Shown here in pieces: positions 8,738-19,700 of a stretch of 64,000 nt of DNA; positions within the stretch are counted from its first letter, which is position 1; every line of letters begins with the position of its first letter. Made by a program: the position numbers and the translations under genes. The stretch is from Dolichospermum compactum NIES-806 (lineage in GTDB: Bacteria; Cyanobacteriota; Cyanobacteriia; Cyanobacteriales; Nostocaceae): NCBI RefSeq assembly GCF_002368115.1, contig NZ_AP018316.1:2574450-2638449 (forward strand), given 5' to 3'. The notes beneath the pieces were generated by a model. That model was not told the DNA's origin. It ran no database searches and was given only the letters and a program-made list of their open reading frames with translations.

Positions 8738-9301
8738 ATGCCATCTGATATTGCTGTCGAGAAGAAAAAATTAAAAAATCCACCTTTGCAAATGCACTAC
8801 TTAGGCGATCGCGTTTTGCGTCAGCCGGCAAAGCGTGTTACCAAAATAGATGACGAACTCCGCCAACTAGTGCGCGAAATGCTGCAAACTATGTATAGCT
8901 CAGATGGCATTGGTTTGGCTGCACCTCAAGTTGGTATCAATAAACAACTGATCGTGATTGACTGCCAGCCAGATCAACCTCATCATCCGCCATTAGTATT
9001 AATTAACCCTACCATTAAACAGGTTAGCAGTAAGCTCTGTGTAGCTCAGGAAGGATGTTTGAGTATTCCTAACGTCTTTCTAGATGTAAAACGTCCAGAA
9101 GTGGTAACAATCGCCTATAAAGACGAGTATGGCCGTCCCCAAACATTAACAGCAGGTGATTTACTCGGTCGCTGTATTCTTCACGAATTGGATCACCTTA
9201 ATGGTGTGGTATTTGTAGATCGTGTAGAAAATTCCTTGACTTTAAACGAAGAGTTATCTAAAAATGGCTTCTCGTATCAGGCAGTGAAACCAGTAGCATA
9301 G
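8738..9301 (+). CDS. def: Peptide deformylase
   Basis: The ATG at 8738 gives 187 residues; an in-frame TTG at 8711 is less likely. All three metal-enzyme motifs are present: GIGLAAPQVG (57-66), EGCLS (105-109, metal-ligand Cys) and HELDH (149-153, two His ligands and catalytic Glu). It removes the formyl group from the N-terminal methionine of nascent proteins. The N-terminal extension of about 15 residues is common in cyanobacterial members. A small membrane-protein gene follows after 12 bases and is probably co-transcribed. The gene begins shortly after the tnpB remnant, so its promoter may lie in IS-derived DNA. Confidence 0.95.
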   Translation: MPSDIAVEKKKLKNPPLQMHYLGDRVLRQPAKRVTKIDDELRQLVREMLQTMYSSDGIGLAAPQVGINKQLIVIDCQPDQPHHPPLVLINPTIKQVSSKLCVAQEGCLSIPNVFLDVKRPEVVTIAYKDEYGRPQTLTAGDLLGRCILHELDHLNGVVFVDRVENSLTLNEELSKNGFSYQAVKPVA

Positions 9302-9313
9302 GGTGGTCTAGTA

Positions 9314-9517
9314 GTGTATTTAACTCCAAAAAGCGGTTTATTTTTAGGTGGTGCTTGTATTGCAGCGATCGCGGCTGTTGGTTCAGTTTTTGAATTAAGT
9401 TATGGAGAACCAGATTTTGGTGTCCCAACCACTGCCATTATCCTAGCTTTGAGCATTCCGCTCACAGTATTATTTTTTATTGCCGCAGTGAAGGATGCAC
9501 GAGATAATATAGGATAA
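9314..9517 (+). CDS. Small two-helix membrane protein, unknown function
   Basis: 67 residues from a GTG start, 12 bases after def. Two hydrophobic segments (about 8-25 and 40-60) are separated by ELSYGEPDFGVP, with a charged C-terminus (KDARDNIG). It looks like a small conserved cyanobacterial membrane protein. Spacing suggests an operon with def, although no functional link is known to me. Confidence 0.7.
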   Translation: MYLTPKSGLFLGGACIAAIAAVGSVFELSYGEPDFGVPTTAIILALSIPLTVLFFIAAVKDARDNIG

Positions 9518-9654
9518 GCATCAGGTATATGAAAAAGGTAAGAGGATGAATGAGGAATGCACACTTCACCCTTTTACCTTTTATTTTTTACTAAGTAATT
9601 GGTAATTGAGAGGTAGAATCTTTATTTTTGGATTTAGATCAATAAAAGAGAATC

Positions 9655-10461
9655 ATGCTACCAACTTCTACCCCCATACTCCGACTTTCCCAAGGACATC
9701 TCAACTTACTCACAGCTTGTCCGCGCAAATTCCAACATAGCTACTTAGAACAACTAAATACTCCTCTAGATCCTACACACGAAGAATATCAAATTTTAGG
9801 TAGTCGGTTTCACTTGCTGATGCAGCAACGAGAAATGAATTTACCTATTAATAAATTACTACAAGCAGATCCTCAATTACAAAATTGGATGACTGAATTT
9901 AGCAAAATTGCTCCAGAAATATTTATAACTAATATTGATAATCAAACCTTTCGAGAAAGCGAACATTATCGAACATTACAAATTGGCAATTATCTCCTCA
10001 CAGTCATTTATGATTTATTAATTGCCGACCAAAATCAAGCCCAAATTCTCGACTGGAAAACCTATCCCCAACCACCTAAAAGAGAAAAATTAGCTCAAAA
10101 TTGGCAAACAAAACTTTATATGTACGTCATGGCAGAAACTAGCAACTATTTATTAGAAAATATTTCCCTAACTTACTGGTTTGTAAAATCAAAAGAGCAA
10201 ACTACAAATATTAAATTTTGTTATAATGAAAAAGAACATCAGAAAACAGCGCAGGAATTAAATCAACTATTAAACAATCTCACACAGTGGGTGAAAGATT
10301 ATCAAAATCATATATCATTACCCCAAATTGCCAAATCCCAGAAAATATGTGAATCTTGTCAATATGCCATGAGGTGTCAACGTCAAAAGATTAAGGAAGT
10401 AACTATAGATATTAACCAGAATTTTCCTAGTTTAGAAAATATTGCCGAAGTATCAGTTTGA
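9655..10461 (+). CDS. PD-(D/E)XK nuclease family protein (Cas4/RecB-like)
   Basis: 268 residues. The N-terminal LSQGHLNLLTACPRKFQHSYL is the opening of a RecB/Cas4-type PD-(D/E)XK domain. The nuclease core shows GSRFHLLMQ (about 54-62, motif His), D in VIYDLLIADQ, D-x-K in ILDWKTY, and a following Q/Y helix (NWQTKLYMYVMAE). A cysteine group near the C-terminus (CESCQYAMRCQ), together with the first Cys near the N-terminus, could bind an Fe-S cluster as in Cas4/AddB. The recJ gene follows on the same strand, fitting a role in DNA repair. No CRISPR array is present. Confidence 0.8.
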   Translation: MLPTSTPILRLSQGHLNLLTACPRKFQHSYLEQLNTPLDPTHEEYQILGSRFHLLMQQREMNLPINKLLQADPQLQNWMTEFSKIAPEIFITNIDNQTFRESEHYRTLQIGNYLLTVIYDLLIADQNQAQILDWKTYPQPPKREKLAQNWQTKLYMYVMAETSNYLLENISLTYWFVKSKEQTTNIKFCYNEKEHQKTAQELNQLLNNLTQWVKDYQNHISLPQIAKSQKICESCQYAMRCQRQKIKEVTIDINQNFPSLENIAEVSV

Positions 10462-10528
10462 ATTAATGAATAAGATTGTCTCACGCAGAGGCGCGGAGAG
10501 AAATACAAAAGTTAGAATGTGATTTAAG

Positions 10529-12841
10529 ATGGAATGGATTTTAACAACACAAGAGAAACCCCCAGATTGGTTTATTGAATTAGTGAAAAAATACGCACCA
10601 ACAACAGGTGTTAACTTTGCTGCTCAATTATTTTGGCAAAGAGGAATTCAAGATCAGGAAAAGTTAGCGGCTTTTATTAATTATCAAAGTTATCAACCTG
10701 CCAGTTCTTTTGAATTTGGACAAGAAATGAATTTGGCTGTACAACGATTAATAACTGCGGGCAAAACAGGAGAAAAAATTGCTATTTGGGGAGATTTTGA
10801 TGCCGATGGAATTACCTCGACAGCGGTATTATGGGATGGTTTGGGTGAATTTTTTCAGCAACATCGTCAATTAAGTTATTATATTCCCAATCGCTTAACA
10901 GAATCTCATGGTTTAAATAAATCAGGAATTGATAATTTAGCAGCCCAAGGTTGTAAATTAATTATTACTTGTGATACAGGCAGTACAAATATTTCAGAAA
11001 TCATCTATGCCCAAAATTTAGGGCTAGATGTAATTGTGACTGACCATCATACATTACCACCCGAACGCCCTCCAGTCATCGCCATTATTAACCCGCGTTA
11101 TTTAGCACAAGAACATCCTTTATATCATCTTTCTGGTGTGGCAGTTGCTTATAAATTGGTAGAAGCATTATATATCAGGTTGCCAGATATTCCCGAACAT
11201 CCATTAACAGATTTATTAGATTTAGTAGCAGTAGGATTAATTGCCGATTTAGTCCAATTAAGTGGTGATTGTCGCTATTTGGCACAGTTGGGAATTCAAC
11301 AATTACACACAGACTTTAAAAAAACACCATCAGCCAGAAGAAGACCAGGAGTGGGGAAGTTATTAGAATTATGCCAGAAAAGTGGCGATCGCCCCACAGA
11401 TATTTCCTTTGGTTTGGGACCCCGCATTAACGCCGTTAGTCGCATTCATGGTGACGCTAGTTTCTGTGTAGAATTATTAACCAGTAGAGATATGCAACGT
11501 TGTCAACAACTTGCAGAAGAAACAGAATTAGCTAATTCTCGTCGCAAATCTTTACAAAAAGATGTCCAAGCCCAAGTTACTAAAAAACTCAGTCAATTAG
11601 ACTTATCAACCACCAGCGTTATTGTTTTAGAAGATCCTCAATGGGCAGGTGGTGTTTTAGGTCTGGTTGCCGGACAAATTGCCCAAGAAACAGGGCGACC
11701 AACAATTTTGTTAAGTACAGAAGCAAAAGAAAATAAGACGGATTCTAGCCCATCTCTAGCACGAGGTTCAGCCCGTTCCATTAACTCCGTTGACTTATAT
11801 CAATTAGTTCAAGAACAAGCCCATTTATTACATCGTTTTGGTGGACATCCCTTTGCAGCAGGGTTGAGTTTATTAGTAGAAAATATCCCCCTATTTACAG
11901 CCGCAATTAACCAGAAATTACGTCAATCTCTAGGAGGAATAAATCTCACTCCGACAGTACAAGCTGATTTGGTGGTGACAGTTGCCGATTTAGGCAAAGA
12001 TTTATTTTTAGAATTAAAACTGTTAGAACCCTGTGGAATGGGTAATCCTATTCCCAAATTATTAATTAAAAACTGTTGGTTTGAAAATTCTTGGCATAAA
12101 AATGAACAAGATTTCAAAGGCAATAAAATCCAATATATTAAAACTGACTTTAATATTCGAGATAATTCTACCAATAATCCGTTTCCGGGGATTTGGTGGG
12201 GACATTATAAAGAAGAACTGCCTATGGGTAGATGTGATTGTATTGCCGAAATTGATTTCAACAGCTTTAAAAAACGTTATGAAATTAGATTAATCACCGT
12301 CCGTCCTAATAACGAAAGCGAATTAAAAACCAAAAATTCAGCATTGGTTTTAGATTGGCGAAATCAGGAAAACTTAACCGAACTAAACCCAGAACAATCA
12401 TTATTAATTATGCAAGATTGTCCTACTAATTGGGATCATTTACGTTTATGGTTCAAGCAATCGCTCAATCAAAAAAAACAATTAGTTATTACTTGGAGAA
12501 AACCCCAGAATTTAAACCCCAAGGACATTTGGCTAACTTTAGTAGGAATTTCTAAATACCTCAGTCGCACAAACCAACCTGTTACCAGAATCAAACTTTT
12601 AGAAAAACTAGGTATTAGTGACCAAAGCCTATATTTGGGTTTTCAAGCATTAAAACACCTGGGATTTATCATCCAACGTCAAGATAATCATTTACAAATA
12701 ATCTGGGATTCTACACATCATCTCCAACCCGCAGATAATGTTATTAACCAATTTTTAGCCGCAGTCAGAGAAGAACAATTCCAACGAGATTATTTTTTTC
12801 ATGTGCCTTTATCTATTATCATTGCCATGATTGGTAAATAA
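10529..12841 (+). CDS. recJ: Single-stranded-DNA-specific exonuclease RecJ
   Basis: 770 residues. DHH-family motifs: DFDADGITSTAVL (motif I), CDTGS (motif II), VTDHHTLP (motif III, the DHH), then the DHHA1 region with GGHPFAAGLSL. The C-terminal extension (about 480-770) holds an OB-like segment and a winged-helix-like end (TRIKLLEKLGISDQS). It is longer than E. coli RecJ (577), as is usual in cyanobacteria. It degrades ssDNA 5' to 3' in recombination and mismatch repair. The 67-bp gap to the preceding PD-(D/E)XK gene contains a CGCAGAGGCG-type repeat. Confidence 0.93.
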   Translation: MEWILTTQEKPPDWFIELVKKYAPTTGVNFAAQLFWQRGIQDQEKLAAFINYQSYQPASSFEFGQEMNLAVQRLITAGKTGEKIAIWGDFDADGITSTAVLWDGLGEFFQQHRQLSYYIPNRLTESHGLNKSGIDNLAAQGCKLIITCDTGSTNISEIIYAQNLGLDVIVTDHHTLPPERPPVIAIINPRYLAQEHPLYHLSGVAVAYKLVEALYIRLPDIPEHPLTDLLDLVAVGLIADLVQLSGDCRYLAQLGIQQLHTDFKKTPSARRRPGVGKLLELCQKSGDRPTDISFGLGPRINAVSRIHGDASFCVELLTSRDMQRCQQLAEETELANSRRKSLQKDVQAQVTKKLSQLDLSTTSVIVLEDPQWAGGVLGLVAGQIAQETGRPTILLSTEAKENKTDSSPSLARGSARSINSVDLYQLVQEQAHLLHRFGGHPFAAGLSLLVENIPLFTAAINQKLRQSLGGINLTPTVQADLVVTVADLGKDLFLELKLLEPCGMGNPIPKLLIKNCWFENSWHKNEQDFKGNKIQYIKTDFNIRDNSTNNPFPGIWWGHYKEELPMGRCDCIAEIDFNSFKKRYEIRLITVRPNNESELKTKNSALVLDWRNQENLTELNPEQSLLIMQDCPTNWDHLRLWFKQSLNQKKQLVITWRKPQNLNPKDIWLTLVGISKYLSRTNQPVTRIKLLEKLGISDQSLYLGFQALKHLGFIIQRQDNHLQIIWDSTHHLQPADNVINQFLAAVREEQFQRDYFFHVPLSIIIAMIGK

Positions 12842-12899
12842 TCTCGTAGGAAACAGGGAAGAGGGAAGAGGTGATAGAAGAAAAAATCTTCTTTTTTTT

Positions 12900-12953
12900 A
12901 CTCCGAACTCCAAACTCCAAATTCCGAACTCCGAACTCCGAACTCCGAACTCC
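12900..12953. repeat. STRR, 7-bp unit CTCCGAA
   Basis: A run of about seven CTCCGAA/CTCCAAA heptamers sits between the convergent ends of recJ and the PstS-like/DUF4912 gene, and reaches the stop codon of the latter. Typical Nostocales short tandemly repeated sequence. Confidence 0.85.
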
Positions 12954-15506
12954 TTAACCCTCTTTTTGTTCTTGGAAAAACTTCTGATCAATAGTTTTCG
13001 TATATTCTCTATTAGCAGAAGTAGCCGTTATATGATAGTCAACTGAATTATCCACAAAGGGAACAGTTAACTTAAATGTACCATCGGGATTAACCTTGAC
13101 TTTTTGACCATCAATGGCGACATTTGCACCTGCTTCTGTAAAGCCATAAAAAACCAATTCTGTGTCAACAATAACCCAGAAATCTGTACTGGGACGACTG
13201 AAAATACGAACTGTCCCAGAACGCGCTAAACACAACCACTGATTATCCCGATTCACATAACCAATTTCTGTCATATAGTCCCGTTCACCTCTAGGAATAG
13301 GTACATAACAATCATTGATTGCGGTTTCACATTCGTATTGTGCATCGAACTGAGGACGCTGATAGCTCAGATCAAGATTGGTAACATCATAGACCCGGAT
13401 AGCCAACATGGTAAATCCTTGATTGTGTAATGCTTGTTGATGATCTTCAGAAATATACCAAGATAGGTAAGCCCATTTGGGAGTACGGGGTGTGAAAATA
13501 ATTCTAGTATTTCCAGTCGCATTGATGGGATTAATATTAGTCCAGGCTTCTATTTCAGCATCTAATTCCATTGCTATGGCTTCATTTGTAGCTGGGAGAT
13601 GCAAGGGAGTAGGATATATCTCTTCTTCTATTTCCGGGGTATTGAGCGTAATTTGACTAGTAATAGCGTTTAAAGCCTCACCTAACTCGAATGGTAAGTC
13701 AATTGGTAAATCAGATAATAAATCTTGAGTTTGTCGTGATTGGCTGACTGGTTGAGGTGTTTGGGTTAGGTTCAGAACTTCTGTTACGCTGTTATCTGGC
13801 TTCACTGGTGTGGGGGTAATACCAAGTAATTCTGATAAGGACGTAATCTTTTGATTAGATTTAGTTACAGGCCTTTCTAGTGCTTCTAATGGAACATTAC
13901 TGACTTCATTTGTGGAAATATCTGCATTAATTGGCTGGTGGTGAATATTCAGGATTTGTGGAAAGTGACTATTGACGACAATAACAGGATCTTCTGTCTC
14001 CCAAGCCACTTCATCATAGTTGAGATCAAGATTAATTTCGGGCATTTTCTGAATTTGATTATTGGGAGAAGTCGTCTGTGGTACATCTATAGTGGCTATA
14101 TTACTGACTGCCGTTATTTCCTTGTCATCATCTTCTTTGTAGGAATTTGCACCATTAAGTCCATTGCCATTACTATTTAATATTGATGCAAATGCTTCTG
14201 AATCTGACAGAGTAAACATGGTCTCTGGCAGAGAATCACTGTCTGGATTTGAGGATATCTGCGCTTTTTCAAGTTCTAGCGAAGCGCCGCTGTTGGCAGT
14301 TCGCTTTTTTCTTCTCAACCACAATGGTAAAAAGGTACTTAATCCCGCAATTAGCAATAAAGGCATTAGTAAGAAAAACCTCATATTTTTGGTAATCATT
14401 GAGGGATTATCAAAGGGATTTATTAACTGTGTTTCCCCTTCAGCTTTTTTAGGTTCGGGTATAACTAATGTTTCTGGCGTTGGTATTACTAAAGAGGGAC
14501 TTTGAGAAACTGAAGGGGTTGCTGTAGGAGTTTCTGAAGAGGTTACTGTAGGAATTGCTGTAGAGACGTTAGCCATAGGTACAGACATAGTTTGTATTGA
14601 TCTGGCTGCAATAGCAATTGCCTCTGCTTCTTTAGCAGCTTTTATAGACTCTTCTCCTGGTTTGGCTAAAACAAAACCTAGAAAATCTCTAACTTTAGGA
14701 CTGGGATTTTCTTTATAAACGTAAACAAAAGACTGGAAAAAAGGATATTTAGAATTATCTGGCAAAAGATCTTGTACTTTTAATACCCGCACATCTGGCA
14801 ACTTAGAAATTTGACTTGCTAACACATAGCTAATGCCGTCATTACTTAATTCATTAATAATGTTAGGTGTGTTATCTTCCACCATTTGCACCGCATTAGT
14901 ACCTGTTAATAGTTGGCCAGATTTAAATACTGAATATTCACCAAAGGAATTACGAGTATCACTATCGAAGGGACGATCTATAAATCTAATATTACCTTTA
15001 GCATTTCCCAATTGTGACCAATCTGTAATTTCTCCGCGAAAAACCTTGGCAAATTGCTCAGTAGTCAGACCATCATAGAAGGGATTATTCATACCAACAA
15101 TGATGGCGATTTGTTCTCGACGCACTAGCACCTGTTTTAAACCTTGTGCTTTTTCTTCTGGAGTGAGTTTGCGACCAAGGGATGCTATATCAGCTTTACC
15201 ATTTACAACCGCTTTTACGGCATCTTCATTGCCATTGATAGCAATTTCTACCTTAGTTCCCGAAAACTGGGTTTCAAAGTTTTCTTTTAAGCGTTTGTTG
15301 ACAAGTAGGGAGTTACGAGAACTATCAACTTTAACTACAGTCCCATTTTCTACTTTTTCTGGTAGGGGAAAATCTGGAGTCTCATTCTTGGATTCTGCTT
15401 GGATGGGTAGGGAAATTAAGAAATTTGCTACCATTGGACTGGTAACTATAGCCACTACTAAGGCCAGTTTGATAATTACAGGATTTTTTTGTTGTTGTTG
15501 CCACAT
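12954..15506 (-). CDS. PstS-like periplasmic domain / transmembrane / DUF4912 chimeric protein
   Basis: The start is placed at the ATG at 15506 (MWQQQQKNP), followed at once by a signal-anchor helix; the 47 upstream in-frame residues look non-coding. 850 residues. About 45-295 form a phosphate-binding-protein-like domain (GKADIASLGRKLTPEE, VFRGEITDWSQLG, FDSDTRNSF). Then come a Pro/Thr/Ser linker, a membrane helix (about 376-397, followed by RRKKR), an acidic low-complexity region, and a C-terminal domain (about 680-835, PKWAYLSWYIS, LAIRVYDVT, GYVNRDNQWLCLARS) that I recognise as DUF4912. The topology suggests an external binding domain and a cytoplasmic DUF4912. Ligand and role are unknown. 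Confidence 0.75.
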   Translation of the reverse strand: MWQQQQKNPVIIKLALVVAIVTSPMVANFLISLPIQAESKNETPDFPLPEKVENGTVVKVDSSRNSLLVNKRLKENFETQFSGTKVEIAINGNEDAVKAVVNGKADIASLGRKLTPEEKAQGLKQVLVRREQIAIIVGMNNPFYDGLTTEQFAKVFRGEITDWSQLGNAKGNIRFIDRPFDSDTRNSFGEYSVFKSGQLLTGTNAVQMVEDNTPNIINELSNDGISYVLASQISKLPDVRVLKVQDLLPDNSKYPFFQSFVYVYKENPSPKVRDFLGFVLAKPGEESIKAAKEAEAIAIAARSIQTMSVPMANVSTAIPTVTSSETPTATPSVSQSPSLVIPTPETLVIPEPKKAEGETQLINPFDNPSMITKNMRFFLLMPLLLIAGLSTFLPLWLRRKKRTANSGASLELEKAQISSNPDSDSLPETMFTLSDSEAFASILNSNGNGLNGANSYKEDDDKEITAVSNIATIDVPQTTSPNNQIQKMPEINLDLNYDEVAWETEDPVIVVNSHFPQILNIHHQPINADISTNEVSNVPLEALERPVTKSNQKITSLSELLGITPTPVKPDNSVTEVLNLTQTPQPVSQSRQTQDLLSDLPIDLPFELGEALNAITSQITLNTPEIEEEIYPTPLHLPATNEAIAMELDAEIEAWTNINPINATGNTRIIFTPRTPKWAYLSWYISEDHQQALHNQGFTMLAIRVYDVTNLDLSYQRPQFDAQYECETAINDCYVPIPRGERDYMTEIGYVNRDNQWLCLARSGTVRIFSRPSTDFWVIVDTELVFYGFTEAGANVAIDGQKVKVNPDGTFKLTVPFVDNSVDYHITATSANREYTKTIDQKFFQEQKEG

Positions 15507-15663
15507 ATATCTCTGATTTAGCCAATATAAATGAACTACTCGCCAATAATCAAAATATTGTTTGATTGAGCAATGCCTTATCCAAATTGGAAAAAGCCTT
15601 GATTTGTAGGTTAAACTGTTTGCTTTAGCGTTAACCAGCCATAGCATAAAATTTAAAAAATGC

Positions 15664-15695
15664 GTTAGGTTACGCTTTGGCTTAACCCAACCTAC
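15664..15695. repeat. Short copy of the TAGGTTGGGTT inverted repeat
   Basis: GTTAGGTT and TTAACCCAACCTAC face each other around CGCTTTGGC. It is a short relative of the element at 2282-2357, lying upstream of the DUF4912 chimera gene. Confidence 0.6.
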
Positions 15696-16063
15696 AGAAA
15701 ATGGCTAAGGTATTGATTGAGAAGATGGGTTAATTATACAGCCTGAGTTATTTTTATCTGTAATAACACAAGTGATTAAATTAAAACAGGAGTCAGGAGG
15801 AATCAGTAGGGATTTAGCAATGCTCAACCTAAACTTGTAGAGAAGGCGAAATTAATATATGCTTTATATTTGCGCTTTGTGTTTAATTTAAATTTTATTT
15901 CAACCAAGCACTATTAAGTTAAAAGTGTGCTATAGTTGTTCCAAGATGTCCTTTGAAGCAAAGTGGCGATTACTGACTATTGAAAATGTTGACAAAACTG
16001 AAAATTTATATATAGATTTTTAAGTATTTAATTTGATAAAACAATTAAAATTTAGATAGAGTA

Positions 16064-16189
16064 AGTAGATGGGCGTTAAAAATTGTCGTTGGGGCAAGGG
16101 AACAGGGAACTCTTAACTGGGAACAGGAAGAGAGTTTTGAGTGATTTTACTTTTCTTCACATACCTTTAAATTTTTCTGTTCACCTACT
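16064..16189. mobile_element. 126-bp MITE family A, copy 2
   Basis: Inverted relative to copy 1 at 4621, with identical length. Ends AGTAGATG and CACCTACT, flanked by TA at 16062-16063 and 16190-16191. The interior (GTCGTTGGGGCAAGG, GAAGAGAGTTTTGAGTG) is nearly identical to copies 1 and 3, which points to recent spread. Confidence 0.8.
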
Positions 16190-16384
16190 TAAATTGCAGA
16201 TTAATAACGTACAAGATATAACTGCAAAGCCAGACACCAAAACAGTTTTAATCCTTATTACTGCTCATAGTCTGTTAGAGTTATCCAAATTAAACAAAAT
16301 ATCCCAAAATTTGCAGCAGTGTAGGCCTCTTGATCGCTAACAAGTCCTATGACAAAATTAATGACACAACTGATTTTTCTGTTC

Positions 16385-16440
16385 CCCCTTTCCTATTCCT
16401 TTGCCATAACGACAATTTTGGTTCTTCGGTACTTATTATG
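16385..16440. repeat. Possible degraded half of MITE family A
   Basis: TTTGCCATAACGACAATTTT followed by GGTACTTATTA resembles the right half of the family A element (compare GCTATAACGACAATTTTTA in the divergent copy at 57162), but no matching left end can be placed. Low confidence. Confidence 0.3.
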
Positions 16441-16722
16441 CTAAATAATTTTGTCAACCCCTAAAATCCTGATATCGTAAGGATTTTACGTTAATTCATC
16501 GGTGAATTTGATATAAATTTGCCATCAAAAACAATGAAACCCTTTATTTATATGGGTTATGGGGTAAATAAACTCATATTTGGCATAACAGGTACGGAAG
16601 AACCATGTTGGGTTTCACTTCGTTCAACCCAAGCTACGAAAATTAAATTAATATTCTCTTTCATAAGGGGAGCGGTAGAACCGATTTTTTTAGTAAACCC
16701 TCATTAGCATAGTCTTATCGGT

Positions 16723-19700
16723 ATGAAAGTAGTTACAGAAGTATTTATTGATCAAATAAAGCCATTAAACCCATTAGTTGATGGACTGAATGAGAAGTTA
16801 ATTGATTTACCTAGTTTACATCAAATTATTGATTATTCTCCTGTAACTATTAGTCATGATAGTTATGTGATGGATGCTCTTAACTTGATGAACCAGGTTA
16901 CAGTTAATCATCCAACCCAAGAAGCAAAAGACTATGTTTTGGTGGTAGAGGGTAAGAAATTACAAGGAATTTTTACAATTAAGGATGTATTGAGGGTAGT
17001 TGCTTCAAATACTAACCTATCAGCGATGAAAATGGCGGATGTGATGAATCGGCCACCAATTACCCTAAAAAAATCAGATTATGAGCATATTTTGACCGTG
17101 TTGGCACTTTTAAAGCAGCATGGTATTCAACATTTACCTATAGTAGATGATGAAGAAAACTTAATCGGTATTGTCCATGAAAAAGACTTATTACAAAGCT
17201 TAAATATAGAAAAAATAGTGGGTGTGCTTGAGGCATTACAGGAAAATTGTGCAGATTCTCATACAAAACACACAGCAATTAATCAAGAATTAGAAGTAAT
17301 TCGCTGGCAAACTTATAATTATTTACAACAATGGGTGAAAGAAGAGGTTGCTGATAGTGTAGAAATTAATCTGCAACTTCAAGAAACCTTAGAAGAATTG
17401 CAAATTGCAGAAGAAGAACTGCGGCAACAAAATGAACAATTGATCTATTCTCGTGAAATTACTGAAGCAGAAAGACAGCGTTATCAAAATTTATTTGAAT
17501 TTGCACCTAATGGTTATTTAGTAACTGATAGTTTAGGTATAATTCAACAGGCTAATTATGCAGCAGCATCCTTATTATCTGTACGTCAAAATCATCTGAC
17601 TGGCAAGCCGTTAGTGGTGTATATTGCTGAACAAAACCGCTCTCAATTCGTATCCCAGTTAAAAAAATTGCAGCATTTACAGGAATGGGAAATAAATTTC
17701 CAGCCTCGCAAAGGTGTGTTATTTTATGCCAGTGTGAGAGTAAATCCTATATCTGATAGTGAAGGTAAGCAAACTGGGTTATTGTGGTCAATAACTGATA
17801 TTAGCGATAGCAAGAAATTAGAGGCAGCCCTCCGTCAAGATAGCGATGTTTTGGAAACCAGAGTAAAAGAACGCACGGCAGAATTAGTGATTGCTAATGA
17901 GCGATTGCAACAGGAAATCGTGGAACGGGAACAGATTCAAGAGTCTTTACAAGAAAGTGAAGCTCGACTCACATTGGCATTGGAAGCAGGTAAAATTGGG
18001 ATTTGGGATTGGCAGATCCAAATCAATGAAACTCTCTGGTCTCCTAATTTGGGTTTAATGTATGGTTTACCTATTGATACTTTATCTCCTAATTGTGAAG
18101 AATTTCTCAAGTTAATCTATCCTGAAGACCGTGAGCGGTTTCAAAAATGTGTGAGTGCCTCTATTGAGAAAAAAGTTGATTTTGTCTGTGAGTATCGGAT
18201 AGTTGGTGGTGATAGTAGTCTAACTTGGTTGAGTTCTAGAGGAAAAGTTTACTGTAATGAAAATGGTGAACCGATGCGGATGATTGGTACTACTAGAGAT
18301 ATTTCTGAACGGAAGGCAACTGAACAGCAAATCTCTGAACAAGCTGCCCTTTTAGATATTGCAACTGATGCAATTTTCGTCCGTGATTTTCAAGCCCAGA
18401 TTCTTTTTTGGAATCAGGGTGCAGAGAAGATATATGGGTGGAAAAGTCAGGAGGTTTTAGACAAGAATCCCAGGGATATTTTTTATGATTCAACTTCCCA
18501 TGAGCAAGAGATCATTCCTCTGAAAACTGTAGTGAGATTGGGAAGTTGGCAGGGTGAATTACGCAAACGGACACAATCAAATCAACTAATTATTGTTCAA
18601 AGTCGTTGGACATTGATGTTAGATACTGATGGACAGCCTAAATCTATTCTCACGGTAGATACTGATATTACTGAGAAGAAACAACTAGAAGAGCAGTTTG
18701 CCCGCGCTCAACAAATGGAAATTCATGCTAAGAGAATGGAAAGTATTGGAACTTTAGCTGGTGGGATTGCTCACAATATCAATAATCATTTAACACCGAT
18801 TTTAGGATATGCTCAATTGCTTAAAAGTAAATCTTCGTTAGATAAAGATAATTGTTTGCAAATGTTAACAACTATTGAGGCTAATGCTAAAAAAGGGGCA
18901 GCTTTGGTAAGACAACTTTTATCTTTTGCGAAGGGCGTAGAGATTCAATATACAATTATTCAGATTAGTGATTTGATTAGGGATACTATTCAGATAGCTA
19001 AGGAAACATTTTCTTTTCCCCAATCTATCACATTTTTCACCGATATCCCGCCAAAATTATGGACGGTATCTGGGGATAAGAATGAACTGGAACAAGTATT
19101 AATTAACTTAATGGTTAATGCTGGTCATGCTATGCCTAATGGTGGCAATCTGTCTATTTCTGCGGAAAATTTGTATATTAGTGAAGAGATGAGACGGATA
19201 AATCATTATGCTGCTGTGGGGAATTATATTGTGATTACCGTGGAAGATACGGGGACGGGGATGCCACCGGAAATATTAGAAAGAATATTTGAGCCATTTT
19301 TTACTACTAAGGATATTGGCAAGGGAACAGGATTAGGACTATCAACAGTGCTAGGAACGATTAAAAGTCACAAGGGTTTTATTAATGTTGATAGTGAAGT
19401 GGGGAAAGGCAGTAAATTTAAAGTATTTTTACCATCGGTAAATCAGGAAGTTATCGCTTTAGAACCGGATTATCTGGAAATGTATCCAGGACGGGGAGAG
19501 TTAATTTTGGTGGTAGATGATGAACCCCAAGTGCTGGAAGTTACGAAAAATATTTTAGAAAGTTACAATTATCAAACTATTACTGCTAAAAATGGGATGG
19601 AGGCGATCGCTATTTATGCACGGTACAAACAGCAAATTAGAGTAGTGTTGATGGATATGATGATGCCAGAAATGGATGGAAGTTCTGCTATCTCCAATTT

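Larger units (their letters stand above)
15507..16722. other. 1.2-kb intergenic region rich in repeats
   Basis: No convincing gene. It holds an inverted repeat at 15664-15695, a TTTAGCAATGCT repeat piece near 15812, a 126-bp MITE at 16064-16189, a degraded MITE half near 16385-16440, and a TTGGGTT inverted repeat at 16607-16633. It separates the divergent DUF4912 chimera and hybrid-kinase genes, so both promoters are probably here. Confidence 0.7.

Noticed and set aside
15100..15516. + strand open frame of 138 codons antisense to the PstS-like domain
   Set aside because: It is the shadow of a well-supported minus-strand domain with signal anchor; its own sequence has no domain pattern.
16083..16340. 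Small + strand open frame within the intergenic region
   Set aside because: Most of it is the sequence of MITE copy 2; the rest shows no protein-like features.
16519..16707. Small open frame just before the hybrid kinase
   Set aside because: It overlaps a TTGGGTT inverted repeat, has an irregular composition and no family resemblance.
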